In this document: in pieces, positions 17,181 to 26,724 of the stretch
How positions within the stretch are numbered: position 1 is the first letter of the stretch
How the letters are laid out: every line of letters starts with the position of its first letter
DNA from: Bacillus sp. USDA818B3_A
GTDB taxonomy: Bacteria > Bacillota > Bacilli > Bacillales > Cytobacillaceae
Reading direction: 5' to 3'
Length of the DNA stretch: 64,000 nt
NCBI RefSeq assembly: GCF_009928415.1
Contig: NZ_JAABNN010000002.1
Coordinates: forward strand, 1-64,000
Translations under genes and position numbers: made by a program
The notes under the pieces: model-generated
Databases searched by the model: none
What the model was told of the DNA's origin: nothing
The model's input: only the letters and a program-made list of their open reading frames with translations

Positions 17181-17272
17181 TTGGCGGGACTGCGTGGGAA
17201 TCGAACCCACCAGACCTGGCACGCAGGTCTCAAGCAGTTTTGAAGACTGTGGAGGACACCAGTACCCCATTC
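17181..17272 (-). repeat. Right attachment repeat within tRNA-Sec
   Basis: Perfect 92-bp match to 3735-3826. It covers the tRNA from nucleotide 7 to one base past the encoded CCA. Confidence 0.9.
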
Positions 17273-17278
17273 AGCCCC
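17182..17278 (-). tRNA. selC: tRNA-Sec (anticodon UCA)
   Basis: 97 nt including an encoded CCA, much longer than normal tRNAs. The anticodon loop is CTTCAAA (UCA). The variable arm is long with a 7-bp AGACCTG/CAGGTCT stem. The T stem is GTGGG/CCCAC with loop TTCGATT. The acceptor is GGGGCTG paired with CAGTCCC (one G-U) and an A-G opposition at the eighth position. The long arm and length separate it from a UCA suppressor or Trp tRNA. It inserts selenocysteine at UGA codons, so the host should encode SelA, SelB and SelD elsewhere. The 5' acceptor strand is chromosomal; the rest lies in the island repeat. Confidence 0.85.
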
Positions 17279-17509
17279 ATGCGAATAATTTATATAATAT
17301 TATCTTGATATCATAATACAATGGAATATAGTATTAATCAATAAATTCGTCTTATTTGTCATTTTTTCGACAAGCATTTTGACTTCAAATATTTAATTAA
17401 TATCGCTTTGAACTTATTGATTAGCTAAAATTGTGGCGGATTCTTGTCATTCCCCTTTCAATAATACTATAATAGAAGTAAATAATATCGTTACTTGTAG
17501 GTGAAAAAC

Positions 17510-17935
17510 ATGCTTCAAGGTTGGTTTCTATGGTTTATCCTCTTTTGGGTAGTCTTTTTAATAGGCTCTTTTTCAATTGGCGGCTTTTTTATGTTCCGTA
17601 AATTCCTAAAAAAAATGCCAAAAGAAGATGGCAAGTCCACAATGGATTGGGAAGAGCACTATGTTAATGAATCCCTTCACCTTTGGGGGCCTGAAGAAAA
17701 AGAACTTCTAGAAGATCTAGTCAGCCCAGTTCCAGAACTATTTCGGGATGTTGCACGGCATAAGATTGCCGGTAAGATTGGTGAGCTGGCCTTAAAAGAA
17801 AATGTTTCAAGAATTACTGAAGATCTTGTGATCCGCGGTTATATTCAGGCAACACCAAAACGTGATCATAAATTTTTAAGGAAAAAGCTCTTTCAAAATC
17901 AAATCGATGTTGCACCATATGAACACTTATTCTAA
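17510..17935 (+). CDS. yneK: DUF2621 membrane protein YneK
   Basis: 141 residues. One N-terminal membrane segment (about 5-28) is followed by a cytoplasmic domain with WGPEEKELLEDLVSPVPELFR and VTKDLVI-like helices typical of the YneK/DUF2621 family. The function is unknown. The position next to ccdC matches B. subtilis. The ATG at 17510 is preferred over a GTG at 17501 because AGGTGA lies 5 nt upstream of it. Confidence 0.8.
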   Translation: MLQGWFLWFILFWVVFLIGSFSIGGFFMFRKFLKKMPKEDGKSTMDWEEHYVNESLHLWGPEEKELLEDLVSPVPELFRDVARHKIAGKIGELALKENVSRITEDLVIRGYIQATPKRDHKFLRKKLFQNQIDVAPYEHLF

Positions 17936-17956
17936 CCGCCAAAAAGGCGGTTTTTT
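17936..17956 (+). terminator. Terminator of yneK
   Basis: CCGCC/GGCGG stem with an A5 loop and a run of six T, directly after the stop codon. Confidence 0.9.
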
Positions 17957-17974
17957 CTTTTTCAAAAATAATAA

Positions 17975-18003
17975 AAACACTGATCCTAGAAGAATCAGTG
18001 TTT
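17975..18003 (-). terminator. Terminator of ccdC
   Basis: AAACACTGAT/ATCAGTGTTT 10-bp stem with T-rich sequence following on the minus strand. Confidence 0.9.
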
Positions 18004-18008
18004 ACCAA

Positions 18009-18497
18009 TTAACTCATTTTACTATTATGAAGTTCCTTATAAAGCTTCTTATAAGACTGGAACATCGCTACACGCCAAGGGACAATCATGCTAAATGCTA
18101 GCAAAAAGAACATACCACTTAGCTGACCAATATCAATTGTACTGCTCAAAATAGCTTTAAGAACAAGGCGAAGAATTAACAAACCGACAAGGATAAAGAT
18201 AAAAGCTTTCGAACGTTTTAAATAAATATCATTGTCACGAATTTCAAATTTGGATGTTTTGATCAAAAGTATAGAAAAAAGCATGCCAACAATAATCGCC
18301 TCGCCCATTTCCATTGGCGTTAATCTAAACTCAGGAACCACATACATGAATGCCCCTGTCGACATAAAAAAAGGAGGCAGGATAATTTTTTTTGCATTAG
18401 TAGGCTTCTTAGCAGCTTTCATACGAACAAACAAAGCGAGCGTGCCCATAATAACAGCTCCGATTGAAGAAACAACAACATAGTTCATTGGATTCAA
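18009..18497 (-). CDS. ccdC: Cytochrome c biogenesis protein CcdC
   Basis: 162 residues with about five hydrophobic segments, of the CcdC/YneJ family (DUF1453). It is found with CcdA in Gram-positive cytochrome c maturation, although in B. subtilis it is not essential for that. Conserved pieces seen are LPPFFMSTGAFMYVVPEFRLT (split: LPPFFMSTGAFMY, VVPEFRLT) and PWRVAMFQSYKKLY. The start may be the TTG at 18497 (close to AAGGGATGA) or the ATG at 18488. The small receiver protein YneI that lies between ccdA and ccdC in B. subtilis is absent. Confidence 0.85.
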   Translation of the reverse strand: MNPMNYVVVSSIGAVIMGTLALFVRMKAAKKPTNAKKIILPPFFMSTGAFMYVVPEFRLTPMEMGEAIIVGMLFSILLIKTSKFEIRDNDIYLKRSKAFIFILVGLLILRLVLKAILSSTIDIGQLSGMFFLLAFSMIVPWRVAMFQSYKKLYKELHNSKMS

Positions 18498-18656
18498 TCA
18501 TCCCTTATCTAATCTAATTATTTACTCACTCATTATATCTCAAATCATGAAATTTGAAAAAAAATATTCACTATTTTTACCTTCAAAATAGGAAATGTTT
18601 AAGGCAATCCGTACAATAGCTGGTAAACTTCCCTTCACTTTCAAACTACAAAATTC

Positions 18657-19364
18657 TTAAAACCCTGTAAAACCTCCGAACATCCCTTGGAAAATAGTAA
18701 TGATTTTTGTCATCCAGTCAAAGAACAGGACGATTCCCATGACAATCAAGATGTAACCGCCAATTTTCATGATCTTCCCACTGTTTCTCTTAATCCATTT
18801 CATCCGGCCGACAAAGAACGATAAGATTAAAAAGGGAATCGCAAATCCTAATGAGTAAGCAAGCATATATAAAACGCCTGATCCTGGATTGGATGCTGCA
18901 AGAAGAATGACGGATGAAAGAATTGGTCCAGTGCAAGGTGTCCAGCCTGCGGCAAAAGCCATACCGATCAACACCGAGCCAATAAACCCGGAAGGACGGT
19001 TTTTGAACTCATAACGGCGGTCCCTCATCATAAAGTCAGGCTTAAACACCCCAACAATCATTAACCCAAATAGAACAATAAAGATTCCGCCTAACTGGCG
19101 AATTAGGTCTTTATAGGACAAGAAAAAGCTTCCGATAAACGAAGTTCCAAACCCAATCGCAATAAAAATAATAGAGAAACCAATTAAAAAGCAAATGGTA
19201 TGCAGCAAGCTCCGCCTTTGAAGCATGGCATTTTCATCTCTTAGTTCTCCAACAGACATTCCGGTTATGTATGAAAGAAAGGCTGGATAAAGCGGCAGAC
19301 AACATGGAGAAATAAAGCTTAAAAAACCCGCTCCTAAGGCTAAAAATAAATTTACATCAGACAT
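18657..19364 (-). CDS. ccdA: Cytochrome c biogenesis protein CcdA
   Basis: 235 residues with six predicted membrane segments. It passes reducing equivalents across the membrane to extracytoplasmic thioredoxin-like proteins such as ResA and StoA. The first Cys motif is SPCCLPLYP (Cys21/22) and the second GWTPCTGP (Cys144), both typical. Length matches the B. subtilis protein. It shares its direction with ccdC 160 bp downstream. Confidence 0.95.
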   Translation of the reverse strand: MSDVNLFLALGAGFLSFISPCCLPLYPAFLSYITGMSVGELRDENAMLQRRSLLHTICFLIGFSIIFIAIGFGTSFIGSFFLSYKDLIRQLGGIFIVLFGLMIVGVFKPDFMMRDRRYEFKNRPSGFIGSVLIGMAFAAGWTPCTGPILSSVILLAASNPGSGVLYMLAYSLGFAIPFLILSFFVGRMKWIKRNSGKIMKIGGYILIVMGIVLFFDWMTKIITIFQGMFGGFTGF

Positions 19365-19637
19365 ATAAACACTCCCACTATAGTCGATACCTCTTCATTC
19401 TAACAAAAATGATATCCAAAAGATAATGGTTCACATGAATTTTTTGTGACTCGGTGTTTACAAGACAATAAATAGTAACTTTCCCTTGAGATTTGATAAT
19501 ATGGATTTTTACTTACAAATTCCTTTGAAGTAATTGACATTATAGGTTATACTAGTAAAACAATGCTATTTTTTATAGATATGACTCTTTCATTTTACTA
19601 AAATATTTTAGGAGATACTCCGGAAAGGACTTCGGCC

Positions 19638-19814
19638 GTGTTAAAACAAGATTTAATTAACATGATAGAAACTAAACGTGCTGAATTAATTCAAGTCGCC
19701 ATCACAAACGGCTTGACATCCTCCGTTGCCATCCGCTACAGCCAGGAACTTGATAAGTTATTAAATGAATATCATAAAATATATATAAAGAAAGTTCCAT
19801 CAACCGCACTTTAA
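19638..19814 (+). CDS. ynzD: Spo0E-family aspartyl phosphatase
   Basis: 58 residues, too short for most gene finders. It forms two helices and carries the SQELDKLL motif that defines Spo0E-like phosphatases, which dephosphorylate Spo0A-P and delay sporulation. The position between ccdA and yneF matches ynzD of B. subtilis. It starts at GTG, with GGAAAGGA about 8 nt upstream. It is transcribed opposite to its neighbours and ends at its own terminator. Confidence 0.9.
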   Translation: MLKQDLINMIETKRAELIQVAITNGLTSSVAIRYSQELDKLLNEYHKIYIKKVPSTAL

Positions 19815-19820
19815 TACATA

Positions 19821-19848
19821 AGCCTGGCAATTATGCCAGGCTTTTTCT
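19821..19848 (+). terminator. Terminator of ynzD
   Basis: AGCCTGGCA/TGCCAGGCT stem with CTTTTTCTTTT. It also lies just past the stop of the convergent ABC transporter operon. Confidence 0.9.
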
Positions 19849-19849
19849 T

Positions 19850-21643
19850 TTAATTAACAACATCCTCTAAACGCTCTGCAGCTCCGTTTTGCAGCAGGAA
19901 CATCTTATGATACAATCCTTCAAGAGCAAGCAGTTCTTGATGGTTCCCCCGCTCGACAATCTCCCCTTGGTGCAGGACCAGTATTAAATCGGCATCCTGA
20001 ATGGTTGATAAACGGTGGGCAATCGCAATGGTCGTCCGGCCTTTCCGCATTTTCGCCAACGCCGTTTGAATCATTTCTTCTGTTTCCGTATCAATATTGG
20101 CTGTTGCTTCATCTAGCACTAAAATTTTAGGATTCGCTGCAATTGTTCTTGCAAAGGCAATTAATTGCCGCTGGCCGCTTGAAAAAGTAGAACCTCTCTC
20201 CACTACTTTATGCTCATAACCTTCCTCCAGCTTTTCAATAAACGTATGGGCTTGAACGAACTCTGAAGCCTCTTGTACCTGTTCATCGGTTATGTTTTGG
20301 TTATGGAGCCGGATATTATCTTTTACAGTACCAAAAAATAGGAACGGATCCTGAAGCACGAGACCCAGTTTCTCTCTTATCTCAGGTTTTGTATACTGCC
20401 GGATCGATTTCCCGTCAATTAAGATTTCCCCTCGTTCAAATTCATAGAAGCGCATCATCAGATTAATTATCGAACTCTTTCCGCTGCCAGTATGACCGAC
20501 AAGAGCAACGGTTTCCCCTGGATTGGCTGTAAAGGAAATCTGCTTTAAAACATCCCTTTCACCATCATATGAAAAGCTGACATCCTTAAACTCAATCTTC
20601 CCTTGTTCAATCATCAAACCTTTTTCCTGCTTCTGGGCTGGTGCCAATTCTTCCTCATCTAATAATGTAAATACACGCGAACCGGCAACGATGGCTTGCT
20701 GGTATAAAGAAAGCCTCATCATCATTTGATTCACAGGTTCAAAGAAACGGTCTAAATAATTAATAAACGCGTAAATGACCCCAACTTCCACACTTTGTGA
20801 GAATGACGTGATCCCAAAGTAACTAAGGACAAGGATTAACGCAAAAATATAAATAAGGTCTATCGCCGGTCTTAATAGTAATCCATCAATTTTGATATTT
20901 TTCATTCCAGCGTTATAATGCTTTTCATTGATACTGCCGAATTCCTTACGAAGACGTTTTTCTTGGCGGAACACTTGAATGATGGACATACCGGACAATG
21001 ACTCAGCGAGCTTCGCATTTAATTGACCTAATCGCTCACGCATATCAAGGTAAAATTTTGAACTTAATTTTCTGTATAAGTTCATCACAAACAACAAAAT
21101 CGGCAAAATAATTAAACAAAATAAAGCAAGCTTTACATTTAAAATAAACATGGCGATAAAGATACCTGTCAGTAAAAAGCCGCTTTGAATAAAGGTAGCA
21201 ATGACCGTAACAAACATATCCTTTATTGCTTCTGTATCGTTTGTAACCCTTGAAACAATGCTTCCGGCTGGTGTTTTATCAAAATATTTTAATCCAAGAG
21301 CCTGCACCTTGGAAAAAACATCAATTCGCAGCTGCTGGATAATGTTGAGAGCGATCTCCTGAAATTTGACCAATTGAAAGAACAACAGAATCGCTTTAAC
21401 GATTTGTATTCCCATATAGATAGATCCAAGCACCATCAGGGGCTTAAAGCTAAGCTTACCTGGGGTTAAATAATCATCAATAAAGATTTTCACGAGTAAC
21501 GGAAGCACGATATCGCCAATTGTTGTTAAAATCAGGAGGACAAAGGCGAAGGTGATCATTTTTTTATGCGGCTTTGTGTAAGAAAGCAGATGGAATAAGA
21601 TCTTTCTTTGTTCACGTTCTGTCAGCTGTATTTTCTCATCCAT
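19850..21643 (-). CDS. ABC exporter half, catalytic-site subunit
   Basis: 597 residues: six membrane helices and a C-terminal nucleotide-binding domain. Walker A is GHTGSGKSS, Walker B LVLDEATANID with the catalytic Glu, and the H-loop is AHRLST. The signature is FSSGQRQ rather than LSGGQ. It pairs with the upstream half-transporter, whose Walker B is degenerate, giving a heterodimeric multidrug-type exporter of the BmrCD/YheHI kind. The ATG at 21643 overlaps the upstream stop (TGATATG) with GGGGGA 7 nt before it, so the two are translationally coupled. Substrate unknown. Confidence 0.85.
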   Translation of the reverse strand: MDEKIQLTEREQRKILFHLLSYTKPHKKMITFAFVLLILTTIGDIVLPLLVKIFIDDYLTPGKLSFKPLMVLGSIYMGIQIVKAILLFFQLVKFQEIALNIIQQLRIDVFSKVQALGLKYFDKTPAGSIVSRVTNDTEAIKDMFVTVIATFIQSGFLLTGIFIAMFILNVKLALFCLIILPILLFVMNLYRKLSSKFYLDMRERLGQLNAKLAESLSGMSIIQVFRQEKRLRKEFGSINEKHYNAGMKNIKIDGLLLRPAIDLIYIFALILVLSYFGITSFSQSVEVGVIYAFINYLDRFFEPVNQMMMRLSLYQQAIVAGSRVFTLLDEEELAPAQKQEKGLMIEQGKIEFKDVSFSYDGERDVLKQISFTANPGETVALVGHTGSGKSSIINLMMRFYEFERGEILIDGKSIRQYTKPEIREKLGLVLQDPFLFFGTVKDNIRLHNQNITDEQVQEASEFVQAHTFIEKLEEGYEHKVVERGSTFSSGQRQLIAFARTIAANPKILVLDEATANIDTETEEMIQTALAKMRKGRTTIAIAHRLSTIQDADLILVLHQGEIVERGNHQELLALEGLYHKMFLLQNGAAERLEDVVN

Positions 21644-21644
21644 A

Positions 21645-23396
21645 TCAATGTCCCCCATGCTCAACCAACTCTTCAAGCTGCTGGCGTAAATACATTTCCT
21701 TATACCATCCGTCATTTTCCATCAGTTCTTCATGTTTTCCCCGCTCCATGATTTTCCCCTCATCAATGACTAGGATGAGATTGGCATGTTGGATGGCACT
21801 TAACCGGTGCGAGGTGATAATGGTCGTTTTTCCTTCTCGATTCTGACGTAACGAGGAAAGAATCGCTTCTTCTGTTTTGGCATCGACAGCAGATAAGGAA
21901 TCGTCTAATACCAATACCTCCGGGTTCATCAATAGGGCACGAGCAATGGAAATTCGCTGTTTTTGCCCGCCAGATAAGGATACACCACGTTCCCCTACCA
22001 CGGTTTGATAACCATCCGTAAACTGGAGGATATCCTCATGAATATTCGCTAGTTTTGCTGCCCTTTCGATCTCATCACTTGAGACTTCTGGATTAGTAAA
22101 GGCAATATTCTCGGCAACGGTTGCAGAAAACAAGAAATGATCTTGCGGGACATAGCCAATCGCTTCCCTAAGTTTTTCAAGTTTATAGGTATGAATCGGG
22201 TTGCCGCCAAAAAGTATTTCTCCTTGAAAACCTTCAAACTCACGGATAAGCAATTTTAACAGTGTCGTTTTTCCTGATCCCGTTTTCCCAACGATACCAA
22301 GCGTCTCCCCTTTCTTAAGTGAAAAGAAGATTTCTGTTAAAATATGCCTAACATCCCCTGGATAGGTGAATTCATTAATCCTATACTCGATATCCCCCAT
22401 TGGCATGTCGTCGATTGCATCAGGACGGTCTGTGATTTCTACCTTTTCATTCAGGAGAGCTATGACACGGTCGTACGAGGCACGCCCCCGTTCAACGATA
22501 TTGAATAACCAGCCGAATGCGAGCATCGGCCAAATTAATAACCCTAAATAGGTAGTGAATGCAATTAGTTCACCAATGGTCAGCTCCCCATTAAGGACAT
22601 ATTTTGCACCAAACGTAATCGATAGGAAGAAAGAGATTCCAACGATAATTGAGATGGTAGGGTCATAGAGGGAATCAATCTTAGCAACCACTATGTTTTT
22701 TTGCACAACATCTTCTGATTGTTTTCGAAAATCCTCAATATCTTCCTGTTCCTGACCAAATGTCTTTATGACTTTAATCCCAGTAATACTCTCCTGTGTT
22801 TTATCATTAAGCGAGGAAAAAGCCTCTTGTGCCTTGTGAAAACTTTTATGCAACATCGTCCCAAACCAACTGGTCAGTATTACCATAAACGGCAGTGGGA
22901 TCAAGCAAATTAGTGTAAGTTTCCAGCTGATTGTAAACGCCATCGCAATAATAACAAAACCGCCAGTAGAAAGGGAGTCTACAAGTGTAAGAACACCCAT
23001 CCCCGCTGTCTGCTGGATGGCTGATAGATCATTGGTTGCATGGGCCATCAGGTCCCCTATTCGGCTTTTTTGGTAAAAGGATGGTGACATCTTCGTAAAG
23101 TGATAATATAAGCGGTCTCGGAGAAGTCTGCTTAATTTTACGGAGGAACCAAAGATCATAATCCTCCAATAATAACGAAGGATATACATCATAAGTCCCA
23201 CGGCTATTAGTACGATCATCCACTGGATGAGCCTGCCGGCAGTAATGGTTCCTTCATGGATATCATCCGTAAGAATTCCAATGATTTTTGGAGGAATTAA
23301 CTGAAGGACTGCGACAAATAACAAAACTAAAATCCCTGATATGTACGCTTTTTTCTCTTGTTTAAAAAACCAGGCTAACTCTAAAAATACTTTCAA
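21645..23396 (-). CDS. ABC exporter half, degenerate-site subunit
   Basis: 583 residues with membrane domain plus ATPase domain. Walker A GKTGSGKTT, signature LSGGQKQR, Walker B VLVLDDSLSAVD and H-loop SHRLSA. The residue after the Walker B Asp is Asp instead of the catalytic Glu, as in BmrC and other asymmetric exporters. The TTG start at 23396 is preferred because GGGGGTG lies 5 nt upstream; an earlier TTG at 23417 has no such site. First gene of a two-gene operon. It resembles B. subtilis YheI, but I cannot separate it from related pairs. Confidence 0.85.
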   Translation of the reverse strand: MKVFLELAWFFKQEKKAYISGILVLLFVAVLQLIPPKIIGILTDDIHEGTITAGRLIQWMIVLIAVGLMMYILRYYWRIMIFGSSVKLSRLLRDRLYYHFTKMSPSFYQKSRIGDLMAHATNDLSAIQQTAGMGVLTLVDSLSTGGFVIIAMAFTISWKLTLICLIPLPFMVILTSWFGTMLHKSFHKAQEAFSSLNDKTQESITGIKVIKTFGQEQEDIEDFRKQSEDVVQKNIVVAKIDSLYDPTISIIVGISFFLSITFGAKYVLNGELTIGELIAFTTYLGLLIWPMLAFGWLFNIVERGRASYDRVIALLNEKVEITDRPDAIDDMPMGDIEYRINEFTYPGDVRHILTEIFFSLKKGETLGIVGKTGSGKTTLLKLLIREFEGFQGEILFGGNPIHTYKLEKLREAIGYVPQDHFLFSATVAENIAFTNPEVSSDEIERAAKLANIHEDILQFTDGYQTVVGERGVSLSGGQKQRISIARALLMNPEVLVLDDSLSAVDAKTEEAILSSLRQNREGKTTIITSHRLSAIQHANLILVIDEGKIMERGKHEELMENDGWYKEMYLRQQLEELVEHGGH

Positions 23397-23510
23397 ATAA
23401 ACACCCCCAAGTGACAAAACCGCTTGTATCGGAAAAAAACTCCGAACATCGAGGTATTTATTTTATCAAATTTTTACAAATTATTAAATACTTAGAAATG
23501 TATCAATAAA

Positions 23511-23538
23511 AAAAAAGCACCCATCTATGTGAGTGCTT
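23511..23538 (-). terminator. Terminator of yneF
   Basis: AAGCAC/GTGCTT stem followed by nine T on the minus strand. Confidence 0.85.
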
Positions 23539-23545
23539 GTCCGTT

Positions 23546-23761
23546 TTATTTAGATTGCTGCTTGTTCATGGCTGCCATCATTTGGTTGATCTTCTTTTGA
23601 GAAGGTTTCATACCCATTTGCATCATCATCATTTTTAACATTTGTTCATTGATTGGCGGATTTTTCTTCAAGTAGGTCATCATATATCTACGAGCAATGA
23701 AAAATCCTAGTGCTACACCAGCCGCTAATGCTAGTATACCAACCAGTACATATAATAACAT
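23546..23761 (-). CDS. yneF: YneF family membrane protein (UPF0154)
   Basis: 71 residues: an N-terminal membrane helix, then [17 protein letters not shown] and SQKKINQMM, nearly invariant in this family. Function unknown. AAGGAGG precedes the ATG at 23761; the longer frame to 23821 is not needed and would exceed the family length. Confidence 0.93.
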   Translation of the reverse strand: MLLYVLVGILALAAGVALGFFIARRYMMTYLKKNPPINEQMLKMMMMQMGMKPSQKKINQMMAAMNKQQSK

Positions 23762-23834
23762 TAAACTTCCTCCTTCATGTTGTCTACCATACAGTGTACT
23801 AAATAAAACGGAATAAAACAATATCTCATTTCAA

Positions 23835-24275
23835 TTAGACAAATTTTCTTTCTTTAATAGGTTTTAACCATCCATACCGCTCATGTTCAAGGTCAATTGC
23901 TATAAAGGAAGTTTCGCATTTTCTTAATACTTCAAAAAAAGCAGTTTCTGCTTCATAGCTGCCCTCAGCTTCAACTGTAATTAAATCTTGAAAAACCTCT
24001 AACCTTGCCGTGCTTAGTTTTCCACTTAACGTAATGGTGTATGCACCATGATCGGCTTTAAATCCCTTCATTTTACCAAGCTGTTTTTGAAGAAGATTAT
24101 GGATTTTTAGGACCTCTACCCGTTTTGTTATATATGTAATTTGTTTTTGTGTAATAAATTTTAGCTCACCGTCTGCTGCATGATGTTCATGAAAAAGCTG
24201 AAAAAATATTCGCTCTCGTCCGAAGTAATGTGCGGCAAATTCATCTTCTATTAAGTATAGCTGATATTTTCTCAC
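23835..24275 (-). CDS. sirA: SirA, sporulation inhibitor of DnaA
   Basis: 146 residues, close to the B. subtilis length. SirA is made under Spo0A control and binds DnaA domain I to block new rounds of replication during sporulation. Matching pieces are EEFAxHYFGRE near the start, YEAETAFFEVLRK and RYGWLKPIKERKFV at the end. The start is a GTG at 24275 (or the adjacent GTG at 24278) with AAGGAGAG about 7 nt upstream. It lies between tkt and yneF as in B. subtilis. Confidence 0.92.
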   Translation of the reverse strand: MRKYQLYLIEDEFAAHYFGRERIFFQLFHEHHAADGELKFITQKQITYITKRVEVLKIHNLLQKQLGKMKGFKADHGAYTITLSGKLSTARLEVFQDLITVEAEGSYEAETAFFEVLRKCETSFIAIDLEHERYGWLKPIKERKFV

Positions 24276-24494
24276 CACTGTTCTCTCCTTCGCCTGAAAC
24301 ACTTTTTTCTATTATAAAAAAACATCATCAAAACGTTTGTCTTACGGCGCCAAAAACTTTCACTACTTTTGTCGATAATAAGAATCTATTTATGTAATTT
24401 CGGTAAAATTCAATACTTTCCTTTAAAAGCAGCCCTTTGTTCATAATATTGTAAAAGCTGGTGTAGCTAAAGACATATATCTATACCAAGAGAA

Positions 24495-24521
24495 AAAAAA
24501 GAGAACGGAAAATCCGTTCTC
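24495..24521 (-). terminator. Terminator of tkt
   Basis: GAGAACGGA/TCCGTTCTC stem with an A/T loop and a run of T on the minus strand. Confidence 0.92.
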
Positions 24522-24533
24522 TTTTAACCTAAA

Positions 24534-26540
24534 TTATTTTTGTAATAGAGCCTTCACACGAGCAACTACATTACCCACGTTAAAACCGTATTCTTCCATA
24601 ATCTTTTCTCCTGGTGCAGATGCTCCGAATTGATCGATGGCTAATACATCGCCTTCATCACCAGTATATTTGTGCCAGCCTAATGATGCACCCATTTCAA
24701 TTCCAAGACGTTTCTTCACATTTCTTGGAAGGACTGAATCTTTGTATTCTTGAGACTGCTGCTCGAAACGATCCCATGATGGCATGCTGACTACAGAAAC
24801 TTGTAGTCCTTCACCAGCAAGTACTTTTTGTGCTTCAACTGCAAGACCTACTTCAGAACCAGTTGCGAGAATCAATGCATCTGCTGTTTCTTTTTCAGCA
24901 GGAGATACCACATATGCACCCTTTGAAACTCCCTCGTAAGCATTTGTATCTGTTCCTTTTAATGTAGGTAAATCTTGACGAGTCAAGATAAGAGCAGTTG
25001 GCTTGTCTGTTGATTCAACTGCTAGCTTCCAAGCAGCTGCTGTTTCGTTTCCATCTGCTGGACGGATGATAGAAAGGCCTGGCATTGCACGTAATGCTGC
25101 AAGCTGTTCAACAGGCTCGTGTGTTGGGCCGTCTTCCCCAACTGCGATACTATCATGTGTAAATACATAAGTAACAGGTAATCCCATGATTGAGGCTAAA
25201 CGGATAGCAGGACGAAGGTAATCAGAGAACACGAAGAATGTTCCACCAAATACTTTAACGCCGCCATGAAGGGCAATACCGTTCATGGCTGCACCCATTG
25301 CAAATTCACGAACACCAAACCAGAAATTGCGGCCTTCATATGAACCTGGCATATAGTCTGCTGAACCTTTGATCATTGTTTTATTAGAACCGGCAAGGTC
25401 TGCTGAGCCACCAATGAAGATTGGAAGGTTCTTTGCAATTCCGTTTAGAGCTTCCCCAGAAGAGGCACGGCTTGCTAGACTCTTTCCTTCTTGATAAACC
25501 GGAATATCCTTATCCCATCCTTCAGGAAGTTCATTATTTAGAGCCTGTTCAAGCTGAATAGCTAATTCAGGATACTCATTTTTATATTGTGCGAACATTT
25601 CGTTCCATTCTTTTTCCTTCTTCTCACCATTTTCCACGATGAGTTTTTGGAAATTATCATATACCTCTTGTGGAACGTGGAAATCTTGTTCAAATGTCCA
25701 TTTATATGCATCTTTTGTTAGCTTTAACTCGTCGGCACCTAGTGGAGCTCCGTGAACACCTGAAGTACCTGCACGGTTTGGTGAACCATATCCGATGATC
25801 GTTCTAACTTCAATCATTGTCGGACGGTCAAGGTCGTTTCTAGCATCTTCTAATGCTTTAGAAATCTCTTCAAGGTTGTTTCCGTCTTCTACACGAAGGT
25901 ATTGCCAGCCGTAAGCTTCAAAACGTCCTTTTACACTCTCAGAGAAAGATTTATTTAAGTCTCCATCAAGAGAAATATCGTTTGAATCATAAAGAACGAC
26001 TAATCGTCCTAGTTTAAGATGTCCTGCAAGTGAAGCCGCTTCTGCAGAAACACCTTCCATAAGGTCCCCATCACCACAAACACTATATGTAAAATGGTTC
26101 ACAATTTCATAGTTATCTTTGTTATAAACACTTGCTACATGACGTTCTGCCATTGCCATTCCGACAGCCATTGCAATCCCTTGTCCAAGAGGACCAGTTG
26201 TTGCTTCTACGCCTTCTGTGTGGCGATATTCAGGGTGTCCAGGAGTCTTACTTCCCCATTGACGGAATTGCTTAATGTCGTCCATACTCAAGTTATAACC
26301 GGATAAGTGAAGCATGCTATATAACAATGCAGAGCCATGTCCTGCAGATAGAACAAAACGATCACGGTTGAACCAATGAGGATTCTTAGGGTTTTGGTTC
26401 ATGAATCTTGTCCATAATGTATAAGTCATTGGTGCAGCGCCCATAGGCATACCTGGATGACCTGAGTTTGCTTTCTCAATTGCATCTATGGAAAGAGTAC
26501 GAATTGATGTTACTGATAAATCATCGATAGTATTAAACAT
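24534..26540 (-). CDS. tkt: Transketolase
   Basis: 668 residues, the usual length. It transfers two-carbon units between ketose and aldose phosphates in the pentose phosphate pathway, with thiamine diphosphate and a divalent metal. The N-terminal part has [11 protein letters not shown] and the cofactor motif GDGDLMEG. The middle part has the transketolase pyrimidine-binding domain with [19 protein letters not shown]. The C-terminal domain ends with [29 protein letters not shown] lies 6 nt before the ATG. Single-gene unit between sirA and ynzC. Confidence 0.97.
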   Translation of the reverse strand: MFNTIDDLSVTSIRTLSIDAIEKANSGHPGMPMGAAPMTYTLWTRFMNQNPKNPHWFNRDRFVLSAGHGSALLYSMLHLSGYNLSMDDIKQFRQWGSKTPGHPEYRHTEGVEATTGPLGQGIAMAVGMAMAERHVASVYNKDNYEIVNHFTYSVCGDGDLMEGVSAEAASLAGHLKLGRLVVLYDSNDISLDGDLNKSFSESVKGRFEAYGWQYLRVEDGNNLEEISKALEDARNDLDRPTMIEVRTIIGYGSPNRAGTSGVHGAPLGADELKLTKDAYKWTFEQDFHVPQEVYDNFQKLIVENGEKKEKEWNEMFAQYKNEYPELAIQLEQALNNELPEGWDKDIPVYQEGKSLASRASSGEALNGIAKNLPIFIGGSADLAGSNKTMIKGSADYMPGSYEGRNFWFGVREFAMGAAMNGIALHGGVKVFGGTFFVFSDYLRPAIRLASIMGLPVTYVFTHDSIAVGEDGPTHEPVEQLAALRAMPGLSIIRPADGNETAAAWKLAVESTDKPTALILTRQDLPTLKGTDTNAYEGVSKGAYVVSPAEKETADALILATGSEVGLAVEAQKVLAGEGLQVSVVSMPSWDRFEQQSQEYKDSVLPRNVKKRLGIEMGASLGWHKYTGDEGDVLAIDQFGASAPGEKIMEEYGFNVGNVVARVKALLQK

Positions 26541-26692
26541 GAATTACATCCTTTCTTAATCGCAAATACTAAATACATCCTTAATATTATCCTGCTAGGG
26601 CCATTAATTCAACAAATAAACAAAAATATAGACAGAAATATCACTTTATTTCTTATTTTTGCACAAACATGAGGGTTGTATGTATAATAAAA

Positions 26693-26717
26693 CCCCGCTT
26701 AATAAATATAAGCGAGG
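26693..26717 (-). terminator. Terminator of ynzC
   Basis: CCCCGCTTA paired with TAAGCGAGG around an AT loop, then TTTTATTAT on the minus strand. Confidence 0.8.
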
Positions 26718-26724
26718 GAAAAAA

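Larger units (their letters stand above)
3735..17272. mobile_element. Genomic island integrated in the tRNA-Sec gene
   Basis: Bounded by a perfect 92-bp direct repeat (3735-3826 and 17181-17272) that contains most of a selenocysteine tRNA. The right copy completes an intact tRNA, using 5' bases from the flanking chromosome. The left copy lacks the matching 5' acceptor strand. A tyrosine integrase gene begins about 170 bp inside the right end, the usual layout for tRNA-targeting islands. All island genes are on the minus strand and are AT-rich relative to the core genes. No relaxase, secretion or capsid genes are seen, so it would need a helper or be a non-conjugative integrative element. Confidence 0.85.

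Noticed and set aside
17061..17316. Two protein frames over the tRNA-Sec
   Set aside because: They run through a structured tRNA on opposite strands and have no ribosome sites.
26094..26306. 70-residue frame antisense to tkt
   Set aside because: A shadow frame within a fully conserved transketolase gene.
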